A DNA stretch of 5,598 bases from an uncultured Bacteroidales bacterium (GTDB lineage: Bacteria; Bacteroidota; Bacteroidia; Bacteroidales; Bacteroidaceae). The translations under genes and the position numbers were made by a program. Positions 1 to 5,559 of the stretch are shown here, piece after piece. Below the pieces are notes generated by a model. That model was not told the origin of the DNA. It was given only the letters and a program-made list of their open reading frames with translations, and ran no database searches. How positions within the stretch are numbered: position 1 is the stretch's first letter; the number at the start of each line of letters is the position of its first letter. The stretch is from NCBI GenBank assembly GCA_947367415.1, contig CANBEE010000188.1, forward strand, positions 1 through 5,598. Reading direction: 5' to 3'.

Positions 1-2
1 TC

Positions 3-65
3 CCTATACAAGCCAACGATAAGAAAGCCACCCGACGCATCAAATATCACATAAAAACAGAATAA
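3..65 (+). CDS. Possible 3' end of an upstream gene (partial)
   Basis: One + frame stays open from the window edge to a TAA at 63-65. It encodes about 20 residues ending in a basic, charged tail (DKKATRRIKYHIKTE). Its codons (GCC, AAC, AAG, ACC, CGC, ATC) resemble those of the large genes downstream, and its stop falls just before the promoter-like region, as expected for the end of a preceding gene. The fragment is too short to assign a family. A second + frame (stop at 52-54) and a minus-strand ATG at 40 reading off the edge (MRRVAFLSLACIG...) are also open, so this is only the most plausible of several readings. Confidence 0.3.
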   Translation, partial: PIQANDKKATRRIKYHIKTE

Positions 66-83
66 TGATATATTTCCTTTCAT

Positions 84-118
84 TTTGCTACATATATCAA
101 TAAATATATGTATCTTCG
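84..118 (+). promoter_or_regulatory. Putative Bacteroidota-type promoter of the beta-eliminating lyase gene
   Basis: TATCTTCG at 111-118 matches the Bacteroidota -7 consensus TAnnTTTG except for one base and is followed by CA, a common continuation. A TTTG at 84-87 lies 23 bases upstream, near the expected -33 position. The region is strongly AT-rich. The predicted transcript would have a leader of roughly 40 bases before the ATG at 167. Confidence 0.5.
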
Positions 119-141
119 CAACTCAATTTTTGGAATCAGAT

Positions 142-165
142 AACAAACTATAAACAACAAACTAT
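142..165 (+). repeat. 10-bp direct repeat in the leader before the lyase start
   Basis: AACAAACTAT occurs at 142-151 and again at 156-165, ending one base before the ATG at 167. The A-rich, SD-free leader is typical of Bacteroidota translation initiation. The repeat may be a small tandem duplication. No function is claimed. Confidence 0.5.
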
Positions 166-166
166 T

Positions 167-1615
167 ATGCAAATTAAATTTTATCAAGAAGAAGAGCAGG
201 TACCCTTGGAAATGCACAAGGTACGCGTGGTACAGAAACTCTTCCTCCGCCCCATTGAGGAGCGTTTACAATGCATCAAGGAAGCCGGTAACAACACCTT
301 CCTTCTCCAGAATCGTGACATCTATCTCGATATGCTCACCGACTCAGGCGTAAACGCCATGAGTGACCTTCAGCTGGCCGCATCGATGCGTGCCGATGAC
401 TCATATGCAGGGTCAGAGACTTTTACCCGAGTGAAAGAGGCCGTAAAGGAGGTGTTTGGCACAGAAAACGTCTTGCCTGCTCATCAGGGACGTGCCTGCG
501 AGAACATCCTCGCTTCGGCATTGGTGAAGCCCGGCCAGACCGCACTGATGAACTTCCACTTCACCACGACCAAGGCCCACATCACACGAACGGGAGGCAC
601 CGTGGAGGAATTGGTAGCAGAAAAGGGACTCAAGCCTCAATCGAGCGATCCCTTCAAGGGCGACTTCGACCTCAAGAAGCTGCGCACCACTATCAAGGAG
701 AAGGGTGCTGAGAATATTGCATTCGTACGCGTAGAGGCTGGCACCAACCTCATCGGCGGACAGCCTGTATCGCTCGAGAATATGCTTGCCGTGACCGACA
801 TTTGTCACGACAACAACATCATCAGCGTGCTCGACGCATCACTGCTTCAGGATAACGTCTACTTCATGAAGACACGTGAAGCTCGCTGCAAATATATGGA
901 CCTCAAGACCATCTATCACCTTCTGGCCGACCACTTCGACATCATCTACTTCTCGGCCCGCAAGCTCGGCTTCGCCAAGGGCGGTATCATCACCAGCAAG
1001 GATGAGCGATTCACCAAGATGATGGTCGAGTACATTCCTCTCTACGAAGGATTCCTGACCTATGGCGGCATGGATGTGCGCTCAATGGAGGCTATGGCAC
1101 AGGGTCTCTACGAGAGTCTCGACATGGAGTACATCAGCCAGGGACCAGAGTTCATCAACTACCTTGCCAAGGAGCTCAACGACTACGGAGTACCTGTCAT
1201 ACTCCCTGCCGGTGGACTGGGATGCCACCTCAATGCCGGAGCTTTCGTACCCGACATGCCACACGAACAGTACCCTGCAGCTGCCGTTGCTGCTGCACTC
1301 TACATCGTCAGCGGTATCCGTGGTATGGAGCGCGGAACACTCTCGGAGCAGCGTAATCCCGACGGCACCGAGCCCTTTGCTGAGCTCGAGCTCATGCGCC
1401 TCGCTGTTCCCCGTCGTGTATACACCCTATCACAACTGAAGTATGTAGCCGACCGTGTGAAGTGGCTTTGGGACAACCGCGAACTCATCGGTGGCCTTGA
1501 ATGGGTTGAAGAACCCTCCGTGCTGCGTTTCTTTACAGGTCGTCTGAAAGAAATCGGTTTTTGGCAGGAGCAGTTGCTCGAGAAATTCCGTCAGGACTTC
1601 GGCGACTCATTGTAA
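167..1615 (+). CDS. Tryptophanase / tyrosine phenol-lyase family PLP-dependent beta-eliminating lyase
   Basis: Cytoplasmic fold-type I PLP enzyme. Characterised relatives split tryptophan (to indole) or tyrosine (to phenol) into pyruvate and ammonia. Family landmarks run through the protein: LTDSG (57-61), SYAGS (79-83), HQGR (106-109), FTTT (132-135), NLIGGQPVS (194-202), Asp223 for the pyridine nitrogen, SARK with the Schiff-base Lys266 (263-266), TYGG (298-301), MERG (387-390), RLAVPRRVYT with carboxylate-binding Arg411 (411-420), and LRFFT (453-457). MERG and FTTT match tyrosine phenol-lyase Arg381 and Thr124 better than E. coli TnaA. Conserved PLP-site residues differ: Leu226 replaces Arg217 of tyrosine phenol-lyase, Arg265 replaces Lys256, Leu267 replaces Asp258, and Leu351 replaces His343. 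At 482 residues it is about 25 longer than classical members, with extensions at both ends. The ATG at 167 is the only start consistent with the promoter. The family is secure but the substrate is not, so no symbol is given. It may be annotated as tryptophanase or as beta-eliminating lyase-related protein. Confidence 0.9.
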   Translation: MQIKFYQEEEQVPLEMHKVRVVQKLFLRPIEERLQCIKEAGNNTFLLQNRDIYLDMLTDSGVNAMSDLQLAASMRADDSYAGSETFTRVKEAVKEVFGTENVLPAHQGRACENILASALVKPGQTALMNFHFTTTKAHITRTGGTVEELVAEKGLKPQSSDPFKGDFDLKKLRTTIKEKGAENIAFVRVEAGTNLIGGQPVSLENMLAVTDICHDNNIISVLDASLLQDNVYFMKTREARCKYMDLKTIYHLLADHFDIIYFSARKLGFAKGGIITSKDERFTKMMVEYIPLYEGFLTYGGMDVRSMEAMAQGLYESLDMEYISQGPEFINYLAKELNDYGVPVILPAGGLGCHLNAGAFVPDMPHEQYPAAAVAAALYIVSGIRGMERGTLSEQRNPDGTEPFAELELMRLAVPRRVYTLSQLKYVADRVKWLWDNRELIGGLEWVEEPSVLRFFTGRLKEIGFWQEQLLEKFRQDFGDSL

Positions 1616-1640
1616 CATTACAAACAACTTCTTATATATA

Positions 1641-1676
1641 GGGGAGCCTCTCAACAGAGACTCCCCTACTCTTTTA
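1641..1676 (+). terminator. Hairpin terminator after the lyase gene
   Basis: GGGGAGCCTCT (1641-1651) pairs with AGAGACTCCCC (1656-1666) across a 4-base loop, giving an 11-bp stem with one mismatch. It lies 25 bases past the TAA and is followed by a pyrimidine/T-rich tail (TACTCTTTTA). This is the form of an intrinsic terminator and suggests the lipocalin gene is transcribed separately, at least in part. Confidence 0.75.
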
Positions 1677-1742
1677 TACTAGCAGAAGCAAACAAAAGAA
1701 GAAAAGAGATGTTAATAAGACAAATCCAATGTCAATACCAAC

Positions 1743-2264
1743 ATGAAAAAGAATTTCCTCACTACCCTTCTACTAGGATTATGCACAGTATCTGGTGCGC
1801 AGACTGTTGACAACAGCACTATCACAACCTTTAATCTTGACCGATATTTGGGCAAATGGTATGAAATAGCACGTTACGACCATGCTTTTGAGAGAGGACT
1901 TGTAGGTGCTACCGCCGAATACGCTTTACGCGACGACGGCAAAATAAAGGTTCTCAACAGTGGGCATCTCAACTCATTGGATGGTCCATATAAGGAGAGT
2001 ACGGGTAAGGCCAAAGTAAATAAAAACGGTAAACCAGGCCAACTACGTGTCAGTTTCTTCGGTCCCTTCTATAGTGATTACTACATCCTTGACCTTGCGC
2101 CCGACTATTCCTATTCTGTAGTAGGCAGTTCGAGCCCTAAATATTTATGGATATTGAGCCGTACGCCACAATTAACACCTGAAGTAAGGAGTAAAATTGT
2201 AAAGAATCTGCAAAAGCGTGGATACGATACTACTAAATTGATTTGGGTCGAACAGAAGTTGTGA
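1743..2264 (+). CDS. blc: Blc-type bacterial lipocalin, exported
   Basis: This 173-residue protein closely resembles E. coli Blc, an eight-stranded beta-barrel that binds fatty acids or lysophospholipids in the cell envelope. Residues 1-20 form a signal peptide (KK, hydrophobic core, then SGAQ), with likely signal peptidase I cleavage near residue 19 or 20. The lipocalin signature GKWYEIARYDHAFERGL spans 37-53, VSFFGPFY 103-110 and YLWILSRTP 134-142, including the conserved Arg140. Cys14 sits in LLGLC, a poor lipobox, so the protein is probably soluble in the periplasm rather than an outer-membrane lipoprotein like E. coli Blc. The start is fixed by the signal peptide. No clear -7 box or Shine-Dalgarno sequence was found in 1667-1742. 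Hand counts on single 60-base lines gave 38-47% GC here against 55-67% in the flanking genes, and rarer codons are used, so lower expression or separate acquisition is possible. Confidence 0.93.
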   Translation: MKKNFLTTLLLGLCTVSGAQTVDNSTITTFNLDRYLGKWYEIARYDHAFERGLVGATAEYALRDDGKIKVLNSGHLNSLDGPYKESTGKAKVNKNGKPGQLRVSFFGPFYSDYYILDLAPDYSYSVVGSSSPKYLWILSRTPQLTPEVRSKIVKNLQKRGYDTTKLIWVEQKL

Positions 2265-2304
2265 GCTTTAACCGACCTTAAAAAACTTTGAAAATAACTT
2301 ATGC

Positions 2305-2322
2305 CTCATAACTCATAACTCA
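2305..2322 (+). repeat. Short tandem repeat CTCATAA (about 2.6 copies)
   Basis: CTCATAA at 2305-2311 is followed directly by CTCATAA at 2312-2318 and a partial CTCA at 2319-2322. The repeat occupies the place where the -33 element of the next promoter would lie. It could be a simple-sequence tract or a regulator half-site array. Its function is unknown. Confidence 0.6.
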
Positions 2323-2333
2323 AAAAAGTTTTC

Positions 2334-2341
2334 TACATTTG
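2334..2341 (+). promoter_or_regulatory. -7 promoter element of the carboxyltransferase gene
   Basis: TACATTTG matches the Bacteroidota -7 consensus TAnnTTTG exactly and continues with CA. It lies 52 bases before the ATG at 2394, implying a leader of about 45 bases. No convincing TTTG is present at the expected -33 position, which is occupied by the CTCATAA repeat. Either -33 is dispensable here or an activator takes part (inference). Confidence 0.6.
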
Positions 2342-2393
2342 CAGTTGACATAGTCAAACTATATCTAATATCGACAAGAAAACACACAAAATC

Positions 2394-4154
2394 ATGAAAA
2401 AGGAGATTAAATTCAGCCTTTTGTACCGCGACATGTTCCAGTCATCAGGCAAGTATCAGCCCCGTGCCGACCAACTCGCCCGCATAGCCCCCGTCATCGT
2501 TGAGATGGGTTGCTTTGCCCGAGTAGAGACTAACGGTGGAGCCTTCGAACAGGTAAACCTGCTCTATGGCGAGAATCCCAACACGGCCGTGCGTACCTTC
2601 ACCAAGACCTTCCACGAAGCAGGCATACAGACCCACATGCTCGACCGCGCACTCAACGGTCTGCGTATGTTCCCCGTCCCAGCTGACGTTCGTCGTCTTA
2701 TGTATAAGGTAAAGAAGGCTCAGGGTACCGATATCACCCGTATCTTCTGCGGACTCAACGATGCCCGCAACATCATCCCCTCCATCAAGTATGCCTTGGA
2801 GGCAGGCATGATACCGCAAGCCGCACTCTGCATCACCCACTCGCCTATCCATACCGTTGAGTACTACACCGAGCTGGCCGACAAGCTCATCGCTGCCGGT
2901 GCCACCGAGATAGCGCTCAAGGACATGGCAGGTATCGGGCGCCCCAAGATGCTGGGTCAGCTGGTCAAGAACATCAAGACCCGTCACCCCGAGGTTATCG
3001 TGCAGTACCACGGCCACTCAGGCCCCGGTCTCTCTATGGCCTCTATCCTCGAGGTGTGTGAAAACGGTGCCGACATCATTGACACTGCCATTGAACCCCT
3101 GTCATGGGGTAAGGTTCATCCCGACATCATCTCTGTGCAAGCTATGCTCAAGGATGCCGGTTTCCAAGTGCCCGAGATCAATATGAATGCCTACATGAAG
3201 GCACGCAGCCTCACACAGGAGTTTATGGATGACTTCCTCGGTTACTTCATGGACCCCACGAACAAGCACATGTCTTCACTGCTGCTCAAGTGCGGACTCC
3301 CTGGTGGCATGATGGGCTCCATGATGGCCGACCTGAAGGGTGTGCATGCTGGCATCAACCTTATCCTCAAGGGACAGGGCAAGGCTCCGCTCAGCATCGA
3401 TGATTTGGTCATCATGCTCTTCGACGAGGTAGAATATGTATGGCCCAAGCTGGGCTATCCCCCACTCGTGACTCCCTATAGCCAGTACGTGAAGAACATC
3501 GCCTTGATGAACCTCATGCAGCTCATCAAGGGTGAGGAGCGCTTCTCCATGATTGACAACAATGCGTGGGATATGATTCTTGGCAAGTGTGGCCGCCTGC
3601 CCGGACCGTTGGCACCCGAGATTATCGAGCTGGCCAAGAGCCAGGGCCGCGAGTTCACCGATGACGACCCACAGAGCTACTACCCCGATGCCCTCGACAC
3701 CTATCGCAAGGAGATGAAGGAGCTGGGTTGGGATACTGGAAAGAACGACGAAGAGCTCTTCGAGTTTGCCATGCACGACCGCCAGTACCGCGACTACCGC
3801 TCAGGCGTAGCCAAGCAGCGCTTCGAGACCGAGCTACAGAAAGCTAAGGATGCAGCACTCGGCGGCACAGGTGTTACCCCCGAACAGCTACAGGCCCTCA
3901 AGCATGCCAAGGCCGATGCTATCTGCGCTCCCGAGAACGGGCAGGTAATTTGGGAAATCTCTGTCGAAGGCCCCTCAGCAGCACCTAACGTAGGGCGCAC
4001 CTACAAAGAGGGCGAACTGATGTGCCACATCGCCACTCGTTGGGGACAGATGGCTCCCGTGTATGTCGGCTTTGCCGGCCGCCTTGCAGAAGTACTACCA
4101 CAAGGAAGCACCGTTATGAAGGGCGATGCCGTAGCCTATATAGAACGTAACTGA
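2394..4154 (+). CDS. PycB/OadA-like carboxyltransferase with a degenerate biotinyl domain
   Basis: A 586-residue cytoplasmic protein of the pyruvate carboxylase subunit B / oxaloacetate decarboxylase alpha family. Relatives move CO2 between carboxybiotin and pyruvate/oxaloacetate. The N-terminal TIM-barrel carboxyltransferase domain (about 5-260) shows RDMFQS with the metal-binding Asp13, ETNGGAFEQ (45-53), LNDARN (121-126), SPIHT (150-154), KDMAG with the normally carboxylated Lys176 (176-180), and the metal ligands of YHGHSGPG (His206, His208). A conserved C-terminal carboxyltransferase part follows (about 260-480), including LPGGMMGSMMADL (302-314). Residues 507-586 resemble a biotinyl/lipoyl domain (CAPENGQV ... 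GFAGRLAEV ... MKGDAVAYIE), but where EAMKM or EAMKT is expected the protein reads HIATRWGQM (545-553), with no Lys in the turn. SWGKVHP (237-243) lacks the Thr found there in pyruvate carboxylase and OadA. The gene has its own promoter and ends in tandem stops TGA TAA. No biotin carboxylase or membrane subunit is adjacent. The fold is certain, but the reaction and biotin dependence are doubtful. Confidence 0.88.
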   Translation: MKKEIKFSLLYRDMFQSSGKYQPRADQLARIAPVIVEMGCFARVETNGGAFEQVNLLYGENPNTAVRTFTKTFHEAGIQTHMLDRALNGLRMFPVPADVRRLMYKVKKAQGTDITRIFCGLNDARNIIPSIKYALEAGMIPQAALCITHSPIHTVEYYTELADKLIAAGATEIALKDMAGIGRPKMLGQLVKNIKTRHPEVIVQYHGHSGPGLSMASILEVCENGADIIDTAIEPLSWGKVHPDIISVQAMLKDAGFQVPEINMNAYMKARSLTQEFMDDFLGYFMDPTNKHMSSLLLKCGLPGGMMGSMMADLKGVHAGINLILKGQGKAPLSIDDLVIMLFDEVEYVWPKLGYPPLVTPYSQYVKNIALMNLMQLIKGEERFSMIDNNAWDMILGKCGRLPGPLAPEIIELAKSQGREFTDDDPQSYYPDALDTYRKEMKELGWDTGKNDEELFEFAMHDRQYRDYRSGVAKQRFETELQKAKDAALGGTGVTPEQLQALKHAKADAICAPENGQVIWEISVEGPSAAPNVGRTYKEGELMCHIATRWGQMAPVYVGFAGRLAEVLPQGSTVMKGDAVAYIERN

Positions 4155-4181
4155 TAAGACAATTAACGAGTTATTGGAATC

Positions 4182-4215
4182 TAATGAGAGTGTGTCAGCT
4201 GACACACTCTCATTA
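4182..4215 (+). terminator. Perfect 34-bp palindrome, probable (bidirectional) terminator
   Basis: Every base from 4182 to 4215 pairs symmetrically about 4198/4199 (core GTGTGTCAGCTGACACAC), giving 17-base arms. It starts 27 bases past the stop of the carboxyltransferase gene and is followed by AT-rich DNA, so it probably folds as a terminator hairpin. The symmetry would suit either strand. A binding site for a dimeric protein cannot be excluded. Confidence 0.7.
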
Positions 4216-4218
4216 AAT

Positions 4219-4226
4219 ATAATTCT
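4219..4226. repeat. Target-site duplication, left copy
   Basis: ATAATTCT occurs here and at 5552-5559, immediately outside the two ends of the insertion sequence. Neither flanking base extends the match, so the duplication is exactly 8 bp, the size usual for the ISL3 family. Confidence 0.9.
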
Positions 4227-4252
4227 GGTTCATCCGACATTTCGAGTGATGC
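4227..4252 (+). repeat. Left terminal inverted repeat of the ISL3 element
   Basis: Bases 4228-4252 (beginning GTTCATCCGACATTTCGAG) are the exact reverse complement of 5526-5550, 25 of 25. The outermost base, 4227, does not match its partner at 5551. The match stops inward at 4253. Confidence 0.93.
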
Positions 4253-4289
4253 CATTGTGATACAATAAAAAGAAACCGCTAAACTTTTG

Positions 4290-4297
4290 TATATTTG
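4290..4297 (+). promoter_or_regulatory. -7 element of the transposase promoter inside the IS
   Basis: TATATTTG matches the Bacteroidota consensus TAnnTTTG exactly and lies 24 bases before the ATG at 4322. The nearest upstream TTG (4255-4257) is too far away for normal -33 spacing, so the promoter may be weak, as is common for transposases. Confidence 0.45.
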
Positions 4298-4321
4298 AAG
4301 TACCACCAAAAAATATACACA

Positions 4322-5548
4322 ATGAATAGCAGTTTCCTATATCATGCTTGGGGCGTAAAGGGTTTGAAATGCACCAATGTGGAGTACAAAAGTAAGACAA
4401 TAATTCTTCATGTACAATCAAAGTCCGCTCAAATCGTCTGTCCCGAGTTCGGTTGCCGTAAATTGGTAAAGAACGGACACCATGTCAGACGTTTCATCGG
4501 TCTTCCTATCGGAGGCAAGAAGGTTATCCTCTCAATGAAAGTCCAGCGCTATAAGTGCAAGTGTGAAGGTTGTAGCCATGACCGCAGTGAACCGATACCT
4601 TTCGCCATCGGACAACACTCATACACCCGTAGGTTTGCCAGATATGTTGTGGATCTTCTTCGTGGTATGACGCTCAAGGATACGGCCGAGTTGCTTGGGG
4701 TGAGTTGGGATACTGTCAAGGAAATCCATATGAGCCACTTGAAGAGACATTATTCCCCTCCCCCCCGTCTTTGAAAGGTGTAGAGTGTATCGGTATCGAT
4801 GAGTTTGCCGTAAAGAAAGGGCATGTTTACAGAACCATCGTTGTGGATTTGATTAGTGGACGTATCCCTTCATGTCGGTGAGGGAAAGGGCTGTGAAGCC
4901 CTTGAACAATTCTGGAAACGAGTCAGACGGTACAATGTGTCCATCAAGTATATTGCTACGGACCTTTCTGCAGCATTCATCGGATCAGTAATGGAGAACT
5001 GCCCTGAAGCGGTACATGTCTTCGATCATTTCCACGTCGTAAAACTCATGAATGACAAACTCGATGACATCAGACGCATCCAGTACAACATGGAAAAGGA
5101 TATTAACAAGCGCAATGTGCTTAAAGGAAGTAGGTATTTGCTATTGGGAAATGGTGCAGACATCTTCGATGACAAACATAAGACAAGACTTGATAATGCC
5201 CTAGCCATGAACGAGCCACTCTCCAAGGCCTACTACCTGAAAGAGCAACTTAAGGAAATATGGACGCAGGTATACAAAGAAGATGCGGAAAGGGTTTTGT
5301 ACGACTGGGTAGAGCAGGCCAAACTCAGTAAGATACCACAACTAGAGAAAATGGCGATGACGTTGCTTGCCCACAAAAGGGGAATACTTGCCTGGTATGA
5401 TTGCCACATATCAACGGGAAGGTTAGAAGGTATCAATAATAAGATTAAAGTGATGAAAAGAAATGCTTACGGATTCAGAGATGAAAAGTATTTCAAACTT
5501 AGATTATATGCGCTGCATGATTGCCGCATCACTCGAAATGTCGGATGA
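4322..5548 (+). pseudogene. ISL3-family transposase disrupted by two compensating frameshifts
   Basis: The start is the ATG at 4322 (MNSSFLYHAWG). A TTG at 4295 in the same frame overlaps the -7 box and is unlikely. The first frame gives 150 residues, with a zinc-finger-like cluster (Cys40, 45, 79, 81, 84) and a helix-turn-helix (about 116-136), then runs through a C-rich tract (4755-4766) into TGA at 4772. The next block, LKGVECIGIDEFAVKKGHVY (codons from 4771), lies in another frame and carries the first catalytic Asp (codon 4798-4800). It meets TGA at 4879. From about 4868 the original frame resumes, encoding LHVGEGKG, TDLSAAF with the second Asp, DHFHVVK, and GRLEGINNKIK with the Glu, and ends at 5548. 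Repaired, the protein would be 408 residues, normal for ISL3. Both shifts fall in C runs (C7 and C3), so sequencing error is the main alternative to decay. Confidence 0.88.
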
Positions 5549-5551
5549 ACA
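5526..5551 (-). repeat. Right terminal inverted repeat of the ISL3 element
   Basis: Bases 5526-5550 are the perfect reverse complement of 4228-4252. Base 5551 (A) is taken as the outer end because the duplicated target begins at 5552. The last seven transposase codons (ITRNVG and stop TGA at 5546-5548) lie inside this repeat. Confidence 0.93.
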
Positions 5552-5559
5552 ATAATTCT
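5552..5559. repeat. Target-site duplication, right copy
   Basis: ATAATTCT is identical to 4219-4226. Together the copies mark the insertion point. The following bases to 5598 continue the original intergenic DNA and show no recognisable feature. Confidence 0.9.

Larger units (their letters stand above)
4227..5551 (+). mobile_element. ISL3-family insertion sequence, 1325 bp, structurally complete
   Basis: Both ends are defined by near-identical terminal inverted repeats and an 8-bp target duplication. The interior is almost entirely one transposase gene of the ISL3 (DDE) type, with an N-terminal Cys cluster, a helix-turn-helix and the catalytic blocks IGIDEF, ATDLSAAF and EGINNKIK. Size, duplication length and transposase all fit ISL3. 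The terminal bases differ (GG on the left against TG on the complement of the right end), so one end may be off by one base. Because the transposase is frameshifted, the copy is probably non-autonomous, though its ends look intact and could still be moved in trans. Confidence 0.92.

Noticed and set aside
1..40. Divergent minus-strand gene starting at 40 with a signal-peptide-like MRRVAFLSLACIG
   Set aside because: Only 13 codons are visible, the lipobox is not canonical and no minus-strand -7 box was found. The plus-strand gene end is somewhat more plausible.
413..808. Minus-strand open frame of 131 codons opposite the lyase gene
   Set aside because: It lies wholly inside a strongly recognised gene, has no family resemblance and no promoter. 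It is a shadow of the high-GC coding pattern.
2282..2332. AAAACTTT (2282-2289) and AAAGTTTT (2325-2332) as a hairpin terminator for the lipocalin gene
   Set aside because: The stem is only 8 almost purely A/T pairs with a 35-base loop and overlaps the next promoter, so it is probably chance in AT-rich DNA.
2445..3017. Minus-strand open frame of 190 codons opposite the carboxyltransferase gene
   Set aside because: It is antisense to a conserved domain with no recognisable motifs. The same holds for the other minus frames at 3242-4000.
4230..4421. Minus-strand frame ending in ITRNVG, like the transposase tail
   Set aside because: The resemblance arises only because the left inverted repeat is the reverse complement of the right one that encodes the true tail.
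4856..5548. C-terminal transposase frame as an independent gene starting at GTG 4856
   Set aside because: Its first codons are out of frame with the conserved RILHVGEG sequence and it lacks the first catalytic Asp. It is a fragment of the broken transposase.
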